Positions 38,225 through 49,958 of a stretch of DNA of 64,000 bases are shown here, piece by piece. The notes beneath the pieces are model-generated. The model was not told the origin of the DNA, made no database searches, and worked only from the letters and a program-made list of their open reading frames with translations. Each line of letters starts with the position of its first letter. Position 1 is the first letter of the stretch. Both the position numbers and the translations under genes were made by a program. The DNA is from Methylophilaceae bacterium (GTDB lineage: Bacteria > Pseudomonadota > Gammaproteobacteria > Burkholderiales > Methylophilaceae), in the NCBI GenBank assembly GCA_029244935.1, contig JAQWQF010000028.1, positions 1 through 64,000 on the forward strand. The letters run 5' to 3'.

Positions 38225-40938
38225 TAATGTGCCTGCTCCCAATTCTCTCCAATACCAATATCAACTTTTAGGGGTACATCTAATTTAGCAACATTCTCCA
38301 TCAAATCTGTAATATTTTTCTTAAATTTATTAACTTCACTTTCTGGAACTTCAAAAACTAACTCATCATGAACTTGCATGATCATTATTCCAGTAATCTC
38401 TTTTGATTGTTTAATCCAATTATCTACTGCATTCATAGCCATTTTTATTAAATCTGCTGCTGTTCCTTGCATAGGGCCATTAATTGCAGCCCTTTCTGCA
38501 GCTGCTCGTCGTATTCCATTTGAGCCATTTATTTCAGGAACCCATAATCGTCTTCCAAAGTAGGTCTCTACGAAACCATTTTCTTTTGCTGATTGTTTTG
38601 CTTGCTCCATATAATTTCTAACGGAAGGATATCTTGAAAAATATTTCTCAATATAGTTTTGTGCAGCTACTCTTTCAATATTAAGGTTTTTTGCTAACCC
38701 AAAGGCACTCATCCCATAAATTAATCCAAAATTAATTACTTTTGCATATCTTCTTTGCTCGGGTGATACATTTGATAAATCACAGCTAAAAATTTCGGCA
38801 GCAGTAATTTTATGAATATCCTCATTATTCTTAAATGCTTCAATAAGTCTTTGATCTTTTGATAGATGAGCCATAATCCTTAATTCAATTTGAGAGTAAT
38901 CAGCTGAGAGTATTTTATATCCTTGGCGAGCAATAAATGCTTCCCTAACCTTTCGCCCATCTTCAGTTCTAATTGGAATATTCTGTAGGTTGGGATCTGA
39001 GCTTGCAAGTCGACCTGTTATTGCTACAGCCTGATTGTAGCTTGTATGAACTCTACCAGTTATTTCGTTAATCATTTTTGGTAATTTGTCCGTATAAGTT
39101 GATTTTAATTTTGCTAGTCCTCTATATTCGAGGATTAACTTTGGTAGTGGATAGTCAGCCGCCAACTCCGAGAGAACATCTTCACTAGTTGAAGGAGTTC
39201 CTGTAGGAGTTTTTTTAAGTGGTTTAATGCCTAGCTTTCCAAAAAGTATTTCTTGCAATTGTTTGGGTGAGGATAAGTTAAATGGCTGACCCCCTAACTC
39301 ATGAGCTTTCTTTTCTAATTTAATTAATTTCTGACCTATAACATGACTCTGATCTTGAAGAATTTTATCGTCAATCAAAACCCCATTTCTTTCAATTTTA
39401 ATTAAGGCCTTCATGGCAGGAATTTCTATATTCTGGTAAATGGAAAGTAATGACTTTTCTTTTTCTAGGAGAACCTTAAGGTGATTATATAACTGAAGGG
39501 TAACGTCAGCATCCTCTGCAGCATACTGAACTGCATCATCAATACTTACTTGATCAAAGGTTATTTGATTAACCCCTTTCCCTACGAGTGATTCATAACT
39601 GATACATTGATGATTTAGGTATTTAAGAGACAGCTTATCCATACCGTGACTTTCGTTACTTTCTAAAATATAACTCATTAACATTGTGTCGTTATCGATT
39701 CCTTTAAGCGTAATTCCATAATTTAAGAAAATATGAGCATCGTACTTAATATTTTGCCCAATTTTTAAGATAGATTGATTTTCAAGGGTGAGCTTTAAGT
39801 GCTTATTTATTAAGCTAATACTTAATTGTTCATAATTGCGGTCTTGATGACTTATTGGTATATAGAAGCCAGTACCAGGATTAATAGAAATAGATATACC
39901 AACTAATTTTGCTGTCATTGGGTTTAATGAAGTTGTTTCCGTATCAAGCGAAAATAACTTAACTTTATTGATTAACTTTGTTAGATCCTCTAAAGCATCC
40001 TCAGTATTAATTAAAATATAATCCTTTGTATCTACAAAATTGGTAATATACTTTTCTTTGTCGGGTTCCGAAATTGATAGAGACTCAGCATTAGTTTGGT
40101 CTAAATCTTTTAACCAACTCGAAAAATTAAATCTTTTGTATAGAGAAGTTAATAATTCTTTATTTTGTGGCTTTCTCGATAATTCGTTCCATGTAACCTG
40201 AATATCTAAATCAGATTTAATAGTTATTAGATCCTTACCTGTGGAAAGCCATTTCTTTGTCTTTCTTAAATTTTCTCCAACAGAGCCTGTGATTTGATCT
40301 GCATTCTCTATTATTGAAGCGAGTGTTTTATATTTTTCTAGCCATTTTAGAGCAGTTTTGGGACCTACTTTATCAACACCTGGTACGTTATCGACTTTAT
40401 CGCCAATAATTGTTAAGTAGTCTACGATTAGCTCTGGTGGAATACCAAACTTATTCTTTACCCCTTCAATATCTAGAACCTCATTAGTCATTGTATTTAT
40501 CAATTTAGTTTTTTCATTCACTAATTGAGCTAAATCTTTATCTCCAGTTGATATAACTACCTCAATATTATCTTGATTTGCTTTTTTTGAAAGTGTACCG
40601 ATAACATCATCAGCCTCTACCCCCGATCGAATAAGAATAGGAAAGCCCATTGCTTCAATTGCCTCCTTCAGAGGTTCAATCTGAATAGCGAGCTCCTCTG
40701 GCATTTTTGGCCTATTTGCCTTGTAATCTGGGTAGATATCATTTCGAAATGTCTTTCCCTTGGCGTCAAAGATACAGACACTATAGTCAGATGGATATTT
40801 TTTATGGATATGTCTTAGCATGTTTAGAACACCATAAATTACTCCAGTCGGCTGATTATCGAGACTCCTAAAATCTGGCATAGCATGAAACGCTCTGTAT
40901 AAATACGATGAGCCGTCAACTAGTAATAATTTCTTCAT
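38224..40938 (-). CDS. polA: DNA polymerase I
   Basis: The 904-residue product has all three domains: the 5' nuclease (1-290, LLLVDGSSYLYRAFHAMP), an apparently active 3'-5' exonuclease (from about 310, FSLDTETTSLNPM and later AAEDADVTLQL), and the polymerase (ADYSQIELRIMAHLS, then QVHDELVFEVP). It removes RNA primers and repairs gaps. It is divergent from the DUF2782 gene with 116 bases between, where no strong promoter pair is evident. Confidence 0.97.
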   Translation of the reverse strand: MKKLLLVDGSSYLYRAFHAMPDFRSLDNQPTGVIYGVLNMLRHIHKKYPSDYSVCIFDAKGKTFRNDIYPDYKANRPKMPEELAIQIEPLKEAIEAMGFPILIRSGVEADDVIGTLSKKANQDNIEVVISTGDKDLAQLVNEKTKLINTMTNEVLDIEGVKNKFGIPPELIVDYLTIIGDKVDNVPGVDKVGPKTALKWLEKYKTLASIIENADQITGSVGENLRKTKKWLSTGKDLITIKSDLDIQVTWNELSRKPQNKELLTSLYKRFNFSSWLKDLDQTNAESLSISEPDKEKYITNFVDTKDYILINTEDALEDLTKLINKVKLFSLDTETTSLNPMTAKLVGISISINPGTGFYIPISHQDRNYEQLSISLINKHLKLTLENQSILKIGQNIKYDAHIFLNYGITLKGIDNDTMLMSYILESNESHGMDKLSLKYLNHQCISYESLVGKGVNQITFDQVSIDDAVQYAAEDADVTLQLYNHLKVLLEKEKSLLSIYQNIEIPAMKALIKIERNGVLIDDKILQDQSHVIGQKLIKLEKKAHELGGQPFNLSSPKQLQEILFGKLGIKPLKKTPTGTPSTSEDVLSELAADYPLPKLILEYRGLAKLKSTYTDKLPKMINEITGRVHTSYNQAVAITGRLASSDPNLQNIPIRTEDGRKVREAFIARQGYKILSADYSQIELRIMAHLSKDQRLIEAFKNNEDIHKITAAEIFSCDLSNVSPEQRRYAKVINFGLIYGMSAFGLAKNLNIERVAAQNYIEKYFSRYPSVRNYMEQAKQSAKENGFVETYFGRRLWVPEINGSNGIRRAAAERAAINGPMQGTAADLIKMAMNAVDNWIKQSKEITGIMIMQVHDELVFEVPESEVNKFKKNITDLMENVAKLDVPLKVDIGIGENWEQAH

Positions 40939-41054
40939 ATTTTAGGTCGCTTTTACGTTAGTCATATTAATATATAGCATTGATTCATATTTAATTAGTA
41001 GTAAAACTAAGATTTTGGTAAAATCATATTTTATCTTTAAACTAAGGTTAATAA

Positions 41055-41378
41055 ATGATTAAATATCTTTTATGTTACTTTTTTTTGTTATTCGCTATTT
41101 CTGTGACAGCTGAAGAAACAGAGGTTTTCGAAAATGTACCTCCACCTCCTTCATCCATGGATTCTGGTTATATTGGTGAGCCTGAGATAACAATCAAGAA
41201 AGACGGAGAAAAAACTGTAGAGGAATTTCGGATGAATGGAAGGCTATATATGATTAAGGTAAATCCAGATAATATGCCATCCTATTATCTATACAAAGAT
41301 ACTACTGGTGGAGATTGGACGCGTTATAATTTACGAGATCCTATGATTGTTCCTCAATGGGTAATTCACAGATTTTAA
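41055..41378 (+). CDS. DUF2782 family periplasmic protein
   Basis: The 107-residue product has a signal peptide (about 1-19), a Pro-rich stretch PPPPSS near 29-34, and then the family core EPEITIKKDGEKTVEEFRMNGRLYMIKV with a C-terminal Trp-rich end (VPQWVIHRF). The function is unknown. In betaproteobacteria it often lies between polA and thrB, as here. A perfect GATTTT-GGT-AAAATC palindrome (41011-41025) lies 30 bases before the start. Confidence 0.85.
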   Translation: MIKYLLCYFFLLFAISVTAEETEVFENVPPPPSSMDSGYIGEPEITIKKDGEKTVEEFRMNGRLYMIKVNPDNMPSYYLYKDTTGGDWTRYNLRDPMIVPQWVIHRF

Positions 41379-41406
41379 CCCTTAAGAAAGTTAAATTAAA
41401 TTTTTA

Positions 41407-42330
41407 ATGGCCGTTTATACTTCAATTAACAAAAGTGAATTGCAGAATTGGCTTAAAAATTTTTCTGTTGGCGATTTAAAAAGCTTCAAAGGTATATCGT
41501 CGGGCGTAACCAACACTAATTATTTCGTAGAAACTGATACAACTAAATTCATTTTGACAATTTTTGAACAGAATAAAATGGAAGAACTTCCCTTTTATTT
41601 TGATTTGATGATATTTTTAGCAAGTAAGAAATTTCCTTGCCCACTTCCAGTTATAAATAAGAATAATACATACCTAACTTTACTTAAAGGTAAACCGGCC
41701 GTCCTAGTATCTTTCTTAATGGGGGCTGAAAAAGAGAAAATAAATGAAAATGATTGTTACTTAGTTGGCGAAGCATTAGCCAACTTACATACCCTAGCAA
41801 AAGATTTTCCTGGAAAAAGAAAAAATAATAGAAACATTAATTGGGTTACCACTAAGTTTAATGAGATAAAGACAGACTTAACACTTTCAGATCAGAAAAT
41901 TATTGAGGCAGAGATTGACTACCAAGAAAACTGCATAATAGATGAATTACCGATTGGAATTATTCATGGAGATCTATTTAGAGATAATGTTTTTTTTCAT
42001 CAAGATAAATTATCTGCATTTATAGACTTTTATTATGCCTGCAATGATTACCTTATACTTGACGTAGCAATTGCTATTAATGATTGGTGCAGTAATAGCC
42101 AGGGTAGTCTAGAAACGGAAAAATTTGATTTATTTCTAAGTGGCTATCAATCGATTAGAGAGCTGCAGAGCTCAGAGTTAAAATACCTAAATAATGCTCT
42201 TAGGCTTGCAGCTTTAAGATTTTGGTTATCGCGCTTAGATGCTTATCATAATGTTTTAGAAGGCGAGTCTGTTTCAATAAAAGACCCAAATTATTTTAGA
42301 ATAGTTTTATTAAACAGGCAGAGTGAATGA
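41407..42330 (+). CDS. thrB: Homoserine kinase, aminoglycoside phosphotransferase-like
   Basis: The 307-residue protein kinase-like enzyme makes O-phosphohomoserine for threonine synthesis. It is the APH-fold type common in non-enteric proteobacteria, not the GHMP type. The catalytic loop is IIHGDLFRDNVF (His187, Asp189, Asn194) followed by the metal-binding FIDFYYA (Asp207). It follows the DUF2782 gene by 28 bases and overlaps the next gene by four bases (ATGA). Confidence 0.93.
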   Translation: MAVYTSINKSELQNWLKNFSVGDLKSFKGISSGVTNTNYFVETDTTKFILTIFEQNKMEELPFYFDLMIFLASKKFPCPLPVINKNNTYLTLLKGKPAVLVSFLMGAEKEKINENDCYLVGEALANLHTLAKDFPGKRKNNRNINWVTTKFNEIKTDLTLSDQKIIEAEIDYQENCIIDELPIGIIHGDLFRDNVFFHQDKLSAFIDFYYACNDYLILDVAIAINDWCSNSQGSLETEKFDLFLSGYQSIRELQSSELKYLNNALRLAALRFWLSRLDAYHNVLEGESVSIKDPNYFRIVLLNRQSE

Positions 42331-43091
42331 AAAACAATTTTATTAAAAGTTATAAATGGATTTTATTGAGCTTAAATTTATTTAGAGTTTCATTGGGACC
42401 GTCTCTATTCATGGGGATGTCCTATTTACTTATTTATTTAATAATACCTGTTATGCCATCTACACAATTTTTAGGGCCCCTCACCATATTAATATGGCCG
42501 TTTGTTACAGTGTTTATTTTATATTTTTATTTTTGCGTTCATTCTAAAAAGAAATTTGAACCTTCTAATGCATTTAAAATAATTTCAGCGAATGCAAAAG
42601 GTTTATTTTCTATGTCTATTTTGTCAGCCTTTTATGCTTTTACGATTGGAATATTAGTCTCAGGTGATTTTGAATCAATCATAAAAGTTCTACAAAACCA
42701 GCAAGAGAATGAATTAAATTCATTTGACTTTGGAGTCTTATTATTCAAACTGATGCTTATGGGCATTCCATTTTATATGGCTACATGGTTCTCGCCTTTA
42801 CTTATTGCTACTCATAAAAATGGTTTATTTATGGCTATTAAATCCAGTTTTGCTGGATCATTAATGTATATTTTACCTTTATTTTTCGCTTGGCTTGCTA
42901 TAACACTTGGCTTTCTAGGATTGGTAATAACAATTACATTCTTTTTTACGTTAACGACATTTATAAATTTGACCTTAGCGTCATTTCTTACTAGCCTTTC
43001 TCTCCTATTTTTAATGGCATCTTTCGTAGCAATCATGTTTAGCTTTCAATATATAACTTTTATTGATATTTATAAGAAGTTTAATAACTAA
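42327..43091 (+). CDS. BPSS1780-like multi-pass membrane protein
   Basis: The 254-residue product is highly hydrophobic, with about six membrane segments (near 25-45, 50-70, 88-108, 140-160, 173-200 and 205-240). It has no catalytic motif. Position after thrB and the WFSPLLIA segment near residue 154 suggest the BPSS1780 family of betaproteobacterial membrane proteins of unknown function. It overlaps thrB by four bases at its start and the convergent uvrD gene by four bases at its end. Confidence 0.7.
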   Translation: MKNNFIKSYKWILLSLNLFRVSLGPSLFMGMSYLLIYLIIPVMPSTQFLGPLTILIWPFVTVFILYFYFCVHSKKKFEPSNAFKIISANAKGLFSMSILSAFYAFTIGILVSGDFESIIKVLQNQQENELNSFDFGVLLFKLMLMGIPFYMATWFSPLLIATHKNGLFMAIKSSFAGSLMYILPLFFAWLAITLGFLGLVITITFFFTLTTFINLTLASFLTSLSLLFLMASFVAIMFSFQYITFIDIYKKFNN

Positions 43092-45259
43092 GCTTCACTC
43101 AATTTTGCATATTCCATAGCTAGCCATTTAATACCATGGTCTGAAAATTTTATTTGAATTCTTAAATCATTTTCATTTCCTTCATATCCAGTTACTATTC
43201 CCTGCCCAAATTTCTGATGCGAAACCATTGTTCCAACTTTCCATATATGTTTTGATTCTGAATAAGACGTATTAAGTGGTACTGAATATAATAGATCTTT
43301 ATCTTTTGATGAATTGAGTCGCTTAATTAATTCTTCTGGAATTTCATCTAAAAATCGAGAGGGAACATTATATCTAGGTTGACCATATGTCATTCTAGAT
43401 TGAGCTAGGCTCAGGTATAACTTATTTCGTGCTCTAGTAACAGCCACATACATTAGCCTTCGTTCTTCTTCTATACCCTTTTGTTCAAGCAGACTTCTTT
43501 CGTGTGGGCATAAACCATCTTCTAAACCAGTAATAAAAACTACGTCAAATTCCAATCCTTTTGAAGAGTGAATCGTCATTAATTGTAAGGCATCGTCACC
43601 AGAAGATGCTTGAAGTTCACCACTTTCTAAGGATGTATAGTCTAGAAATTCAGCTAAAACTAAAGATTGATTTTTTAATAAATCTTCTGGGCTTTCTTCA
43701 CGAGTATCGATTATATAAGATTTAGCAGCAGAAACTAATTCATCTAAGTTTTCTATTCTTGATCCACCGTCCTTATCTTTTGAATAGTGTTCTTTAAGTC
43801 CAGAATATGTATTGATGTAATCTATTGACTCATCAACTCCAGTTCCGTGTATTTCATCTTCAATATTTTGAATTAAATTTACAAAAGTCGAAATTTTAGT
43901 ATTTCTATTTTCCGATGAGAATATTTTTGCTGCTTCCCACATCGAGCAATCATTTTCTTTTGTATAGTCATCTAATTGTTCAATTGATCTCGCACCAATG
44001 CCTCTCGGAGGAAAATTAACTATCCTAATAAATGCATTATCATCATTTTTGTTAGATATTAATCTTAGGTAAGCTAATGCATGTTTAACTTCTGCTCTTT
44101 CAAAGAATCGTAAGCCACCATAAACTCGATAAGGGATTTGGTTAGTTACCATTGCCATTTCAATGACTCTGGATTGGGCATTATTTCTGTATAGGATAGC
44201 AATCTGGTCATATCTTGAGCCAGCTCGATTCATCATCTTAATTTCATCAACCAAATATGCAGCTTCAAGTCGATCATCTAATGCAGTATATTGCCGAATA
44301 AGATCACCGTCACCCGAGGATGCCCAAAGATTCTTCCCTAATCTATCCTTATTGTTATCAATAATTGCATTAGCAGCATTAAGAATATTATTTTTAGAAC
44401 GATAATTTTGTTCTAATTTAATTACATTTTTTATATTAAAATCTTTTTGTAGGTCCTTCATATTGCTTGGATTTGCACCTCTAAAACCATAAATAGATTG
44501 ATCGTCATCACCTACTGCAAAAATAAAGCTTTCATCTGAAGTAAGCAGTTTAAGCCATTGGTATTGAAGTTTGCTTGTATCTTGAAATTCATCAACTAAG
44601 ATATGTTTAAATATTGACTGGTAATGTTCTCGTATAACCTCATTTTTTTGAAACAGCTCAAGACAACGAAGAAGTAACTCAGCAAAGTCTACAACACCTT
44701 CTTTTTGGCATTGCTTTTCATACATACTATAAACTTCATTCTTCTTTTTTGAGATATCATCGAAAGCTTGGTAATCATTAGATCGAATACCTTCTTCTTT
44801 ATTTGCATTAATAAAGTATTGTAGGTCCCTTGAAGTAAAAAGCTCTTCATCTATATTCATTGATTTCATAACTCGTTTAATAGCTGATTTTTGGTCAGCA
44901 CTATCTAGAATTTGAAATATTTCTGGGAGGCCTGCATCTTTATAATGTTTCTTAAGAAACCGATTACATAAACCATGAAATGTACCAACCCACATGCCGC
45001 GAGTATTTATGGGAAGCTGAGAAGAAATTCTGACTAACATCTCTCTTGCGGCTTTATTGGTAAAAGTTACAGCAAGAATGCCACCTGGACTAGTAGTTTG
45101 ATTGTGTATTAACCATGCAACTCTCGAAGTTAATACTTTTGTTTTTCCACTTCCTGCACCAGCTAAAATTAATGCTGATTCATTAGATTTAGTAACTGCC
45201 TCAATTTGTTTTTCGTTAAGATCTGCTAGATTAGAATTTTTATTAATTGATTGATTCAT
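43088..45259 (-). CDS. uvrD: DNA helicase II
   Basis: The 723-residue superfamily 1 helicase acts in nucleotide-excision and mismatch repair. The Walker A loop AGAGSGKT is at residues 33-40, with LVDEFQDTS, GDDDQSIYGFRGA and the late motifs TIHSSKGLEFDVVF and YVAVTRARNKLYLS. The C-terminal domain (GTMVSHQKFGQGIVTGYEG) is the UvrD/PcrA tudor-like region that binds RNA polymerase. It converges with the membrane gene before it, overlapping by four bases. Confidence 0.96.
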   Translation of the reverse strand: MNQSINKNSNLADLNEKQIEAVTKSNESALILAGAGSGKTKVLTSRVAWLIHNQTTSPGGILAVTFTNKAAREMLVRISSQLPINTRGMWVGTFHGLCNRFLKKHYKDAGLPEIFQILDSADQKSAIKRVMKSMNIDEELFTSRDLQYFINANKEEGIRSNDYQAFDDISKKKNEVYSMYEKQCQKEGVVDFAELLLRCLELFQKNEVIREHYQSIFKHILVDEFQDTSKLQYQWLKLLTSDESFIFAVGDDDQSIYGFRGANPSNMKDLQKDFNIKNVIKLEQNYRSKNNILNAANAIIDNNKDRLGKNLWASSGDGDLIRQYTALDDRLEAAYLVDEIKMMNRAGSRYDQIAILYRNNAQSRVIEMAMVTNQIPYRVYGGLRFFERAEVKHALAYLRLISNKNDDNAFIRIVNFPPRGIGARSIEQLDDYTKENDCSMWEAAKIFSSENRNTKISTFVNLIQNIEDEIHGTGVDESIDYINTYSGLKEHYSKDKDGGSRIENLDELVSAAKSYIIDTREESPEDLLKNQSLVLAEFLDYTSLESGELQASSGDDALQLMTIHSSKGLEFDVVFITGLEDGLCPHERSLLEQKGIEEERRLMYVAVTRARNKLYLSLAQSRMTYGQPRYNVPSRFLDEIPEELIKRLNSSKDKDLLYSVPLNTSYSESKHIWKVGTMVSHQKFGQGIVTGYEGNENDLRIQIKFSDHGIKWLAMEYAKLSEA

Positions 45260-45379
45260 TAAAGCGTATGCTACAGGAAATAAATTTTAAATAGTCATTA
45301 GAAAGAACTTATTTTATCTTGTTTGGTCAATTCAGAGTAAGAAGTTGAAGTAATGTAATCCTCCCATTACTTGCTCAAC

Positions 45380-45408
45380 AAAAAAAAGGCCTCATAGGAG
45401 GCCTTTTT
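45380..45408 (-). terminator. Intrinsic terminator of groES-groEL
   Basis: The stem GGCCTC/GAGGCC (45387-45402, loop of four) is flanked by A- and T-runs on both sides, so it can end transcription in either direction. It lies 16 bases after the groEL stop and separates it from uvrD on the same strand. Confidence 0.95.
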
Positions 45409-45424
45409 TATAACTAAACTACTA

Positions 45425-47092
<1,668 letters not shown>

Positions 47093-47129
47093 TTATTTTT
47101 CTCCAATTATTATTAGTGATAAATTCAAT

Positions 47130-47420
47130 TTATTCAACGATGCCCATAATGTCTTCTTCTCTCATTACAAGAACTTCATCTCCGTCAACTTTAACTGACT
47201 GCCCTGCATATTTTCCAAAGAGGACTTTGTCACCGACTTTTACATCTAGCGCTCGAATTGATCCGTCATCAAGTATCTTCCCGTTTCCTATAGCCTGAAT
47301 TGTTCCTTGATCTGGTTTCTCAGCAGATGCACTGTCTGGAATAACAATGCCTGAGGCTGTAGTACGTTCTTCTTCAAGACGCTTTACAATTACACGATCA
47401 TGTAAAGGGCGAATTTTCAT
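47130..47420 (-). CDS. groES: Co-chaperonin GroES
   Basis: The 96-residue Hsp10 begins [18 protein letters not shown] and has the mobile loop ([12 protein letters not shown], near 20-31) that docks on GroEL. TAGGAGAAC lies ten bases before the ATG. It is first of the groESL operon behind a CIRCE operator, so expression should rise when HrcA is inactivated by heat; hrcA is not in this window. Confidence 0.98.
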   Translation of the reverse strand: MKIRPLHDRVIVKRLEEERTTASGIVIPDSASAEKPDQGTIQAIGNGKILDDGSIRALDVKVGDKVLFGKYAGQSVKVDGDEVLVMREEDIMGIVE

Positions 47421-47481
47421 TTGTAAGTTCTCCTAGTAGTGTATTCTTAAATTAAAATTAATTCTGTATCAACAAGAGAAA

Positions 47482-47508
47482 TTAGCACTCATGTTGATAG
47501 AGTGCTAA
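47482..47508. promoter_or_regulatory. CIRCE operator for HrcA
   Basis: A perfect nine-base inverted repeat, TTAGCACTC (47482-47490) and GAGTGCTAA (47500-47508), has exactly nine bases between the arms. This is the consensus CIRCE element bound by the repressor HrcA. It lies 62-88 bases upstream of groES, overlapping the predicted transcription start and the end of the -10. Confidence 0.97.
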
Positions 47509-47536
47509 TAATAGGGATGAATGTTGTAAAATTCAA
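47508..47536 (-). promoter_or_regulatory. Sigma70-type promoter of groES-groEL
   Basis: On the minus strand, TTGAAT (47536-47531) is followed by a 17-base spacer and TATTAT (47513-47508). The last base of the -10 is the first base of CIRCE, so HrcA bound there would block initiation. No sigma32-like box is evident. Confidence 0.75.
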
Positions 47537-47581
47537 GGGTTAACTCGTTAATTAATTTATAAATGATTGTTTTTAATAGAA

Positions 47582-48649
47582 ATGTTTGAAAAGAAAAATT
47601 ATAAACTTGTAGGTGAATCTTCTTTACTAATATCTCCTGTGACTTTAGGCACAATGACTTTTGGCGAACAAAATAGCCAAAAAGAAGCTTTTGATCAGTT
47701 AGATTATGCTTTATCAACAGGCATTAATAACTATGATGTGGCTGAGTTATATCCAGTACCTCCGAAACAAGAAACTTGTACAAGAACAGAAACAATTATG
47801 GGTAATTGGATAAAAAAACAAGCTCGAGATCAAATTATAATATCGACGAAAATTGCTGGACCAAGAAGAGGGCTTGATTGGATAAGGGGTGGTCCAGAAT
47901 CTTTAGATGAGATAAATATTTTTACAGCAGTTGATGATTCATTAAAAAGAATGCAAACAGATTATATTGATTTGCTTTATCTCCATTGGCCAGAAAGAAA
48001 TGTGCCTATGTTTGGACAGTATAAATTTGACCCATTAGAAGAGTATAAAGATAATAGAAAGATTGATTGGGTTAGTATCGAGATGCAATTGGATTCATTA
48101 GGAAAATTAGTGCGCTCTGGAAAAGTTAGGTTTATTGCCCTTTCAAATGAATATCCCTGGGGAGTAATGGAATTTTTGAGAATTGCTAGAAAAAAGAATT
48201 TACCAATTATCTCTTGTGTCCAAAATGGATATAGCCTGCTAAATAGAGTAGCCGAGTTTGGATTAACAGAAATATTGTATAGAGAAAGGCTAGGATTTAT
48301 GGCTTACTCACCATTAGCATTTGGACATCTAACGGGAAAATATATATTGGACCAGTCTACCAAAGGACGGGTTACTCTATTCAAAGGCTATGCTCAGAGG
48401 TATAACAAGCCAGGCGTAATTCATGCAGTTAAGAACTATATGAAGCTCTCTGAGGAATTTAATATTACACCTACTGAAATGGCACTTTCATTTGTTTACC
48501 ATCAATGGTTTGTAACTAGCACTGTTGTAGGTGCGACTTCAGTCAATCAACTAAAACAGAATCTTAAAGCATTTAAAATAAAATTACCTTCGGAGTTAAT
48601 AGAAAAAATTGAGATAATTCACCTAAATTGTATGAATCCAGCACCATAA
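47582..48649 (+). CDS. Aldo/keto reductase, Tas-like
   Basis: The 355-residue NADPH-dependent oxidoreductase of the AKR family has the catalytic Tyr in NYDVAELYPVPPKQETCTRTE (the Asp-Tyr-Lys-His tetrad is spread from about residue 51), DYIDLLYLHWPERNVP near 129-144, and the C-terminal cofactor segment STVVGATS. Length and the Tyr-Pro-Val-Pro-Pro insertion match E. coli Tas, whose substrate is unknown. The ATG at 47582 is preferred over an in-frame TTG five codons earlier. It is divergent from groES. Confidence 0.88.
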   Translation: MFEKKNYKLVGESSLLISPVTLGTMTFGEQNSQKEAFDQLDYALSTGINNYDVAELYPVPPKQETCTRTETIMGNWIKKQARDQIIISTKIAGPRRGLDWIRGGPESLDEINIFTAVDDSLKRMQTDYIDLLYLHWPERNVPMFGQYKFDPLEEYKDNRKIDWVSIEMQLDSLGKLVRSGKVRFIALSNEYPWGVMEFLRIARKKNLPIISCVQNGYSLLNRVAEFGLTEILYRERLGFMAYSPLAFGHLTGKYILDQSTKGRVTLFKGYAQRYNKPGVIHAVKNYMKLSEEFNITPTEMALSFVYHQWFVTSTVVGATSVNQLKQNLKAFKIKLPSELIEKIEIIHLNCMNPAP

Positions 48650-48656
48650 TATTTAT

Positions 48657-49958
48657 ATGAAAAATAAAAAAATAATTAGACGAAGCATGAAGTCCGTATG
48701 GCATCCATGTACGCAAATGAAGCATCATGAAACTACACCTTTAATTCCAATAAAGAAAGGGAGGGGGAGTTGGCTATTTGATTTTAATAATAAAAAATAT
48801 CTAGATGTAACTAGTTCTTGGTGGGTTAATTTATTCGGCCATAACAATAAAATCATTAAAAAATATATAAAAAATCAAATTGACCAACTTGAACATTCTA
48901 TGATTTCAGGCCTTACGCATGAGCCAGTTATTGAGTTATCTGAAAAATTAAATAACCTAACTGGGTTAGGCCATTGTTCTTATGGAAGTGATGGCGCAAA
49001 TGCAGTTGAAATAGCATTAAAAATGAGCTCACATTTCTGGAGACAAAAAGCCAAACTTAAGAAAACAAAGTTTGTGTATCTTAAGAATAGCTATCATGGA
49101 GAAACTTTAGGCGCACTTTCTGTTACTGATATCCCATTATTTAAAAATCAGTATAGCCAAATTATAAAAAATCATATTCAAGTAGATTCTCCAGATTGGC
49201 GCAAGGGAAAAAATAATGAAAGCCCAAAAGAGATAGCAAAAAATAAACTTTTATTGCTAAAGAAAATGTTTGAAAAAAAACATTCTACAATCTCTAGTAT
49301 TATTTTAGAGCCACTTGTTCAATGTGCTACAGGTATGGCGATGTATGATAAAGAATATTTAGTAGGAATTAGAAAATTATGCAATCAATATGAAATTCAT
49401 TTGATTGTAGATGAAATTGCTGTTGGATTTGGTAGGACAGGAAAAATATTTGCGCATCACCATGCAAAAATTAAGCCAGACTTTCTTTGCCTATCTAAGG
49501 GACTAACTGCAGGCTATCTCCCACTATCTGTAACATTAACAACAGATAAAATCTATAATGCATTTTATGATAATGATATAAAAAAAGGGTTTTTACATTC
49601 ACATAGTTATACAGGTAACCCTCTAGCATGTAGTGCTGCATTGGGGATGTTATCAATTTTTGAATCAAATGACGTTTTACTCGAGAATAGAAATAAAGCT
49701 ATAAAAATTAACCTTTTGTTAGAAAACTATAAGAATTTACCAATTAAGGATCTTAGAAATATTGGAATGATTTGGGCATTCGAATTAGATCTAAATATAG
49801 ATATTAGTAAGGTTACTTCATATTGTGTAAGTCATGGATTACTCATTAGACCAATTGGAAATACTATTTACTTTATGCCCCCTTATTCATTAAATGATTC
49901 AGAAATAAAACATATGATTAGCATTACTGAGCAAGGCATTAAACAAGCATGTATCTAA
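48657..49958 (+). CDS. bioA: Adenosylmethionine-8-amino-7-oxononanoate aminotransferase
   Basis: The 433-residue class III aminotransferase makes 7,8-diaminopelargonic acid in biotin synthesis, with S-adenosylmethionine as amino donor. The N-terminal WHPCTQMK and TSSWWVNLFGHNN are BioA signatures; PLP is held by Asp252 in VDEIAVGFGRTG and Lys281 in CLSKGLTAGYLP. No other bio gene is in the window. It overlaps dacB by ten bases. Confidence 0.95.
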   Translation: MKNKKIIRRSMKSVWHPCTQMKHHETTPLIPIKKGRGSWLFDFNNKKYLDVTSSWWVNLFGHNNKIIKKYIKNQIDQLEHSMISGLTHEPVIELSEKLNNLTGLGHCSYGSDGANAVEIALKMSSHFWRQKAKLKKTKFVYLKNSYHGETLGALSVTDIPLFKNQYSQIIKNHIQVDSPDWRKGKNNESPKEIAKNKLLLLKKMFEKKHSTISSIILEPLVQCATGMAMYDKEYLVGIRKLCNQYEIHLIVDEIAVGFGRTGKIFAHHHAKIKPDFLCLSKGLTAGYLPLSVTLTTDKIYNAFYDNDIKKGFLHSHSYTGNPLACSAALGMLSIFESNDVLLENRNKAIKINLLLENYKNLPIKDLRNIGMIWAFELDLNIDISKVTSYCVSHGLLIRPIGNTIYFMPPYSLNDSEIKHMISITEQGIKQACI

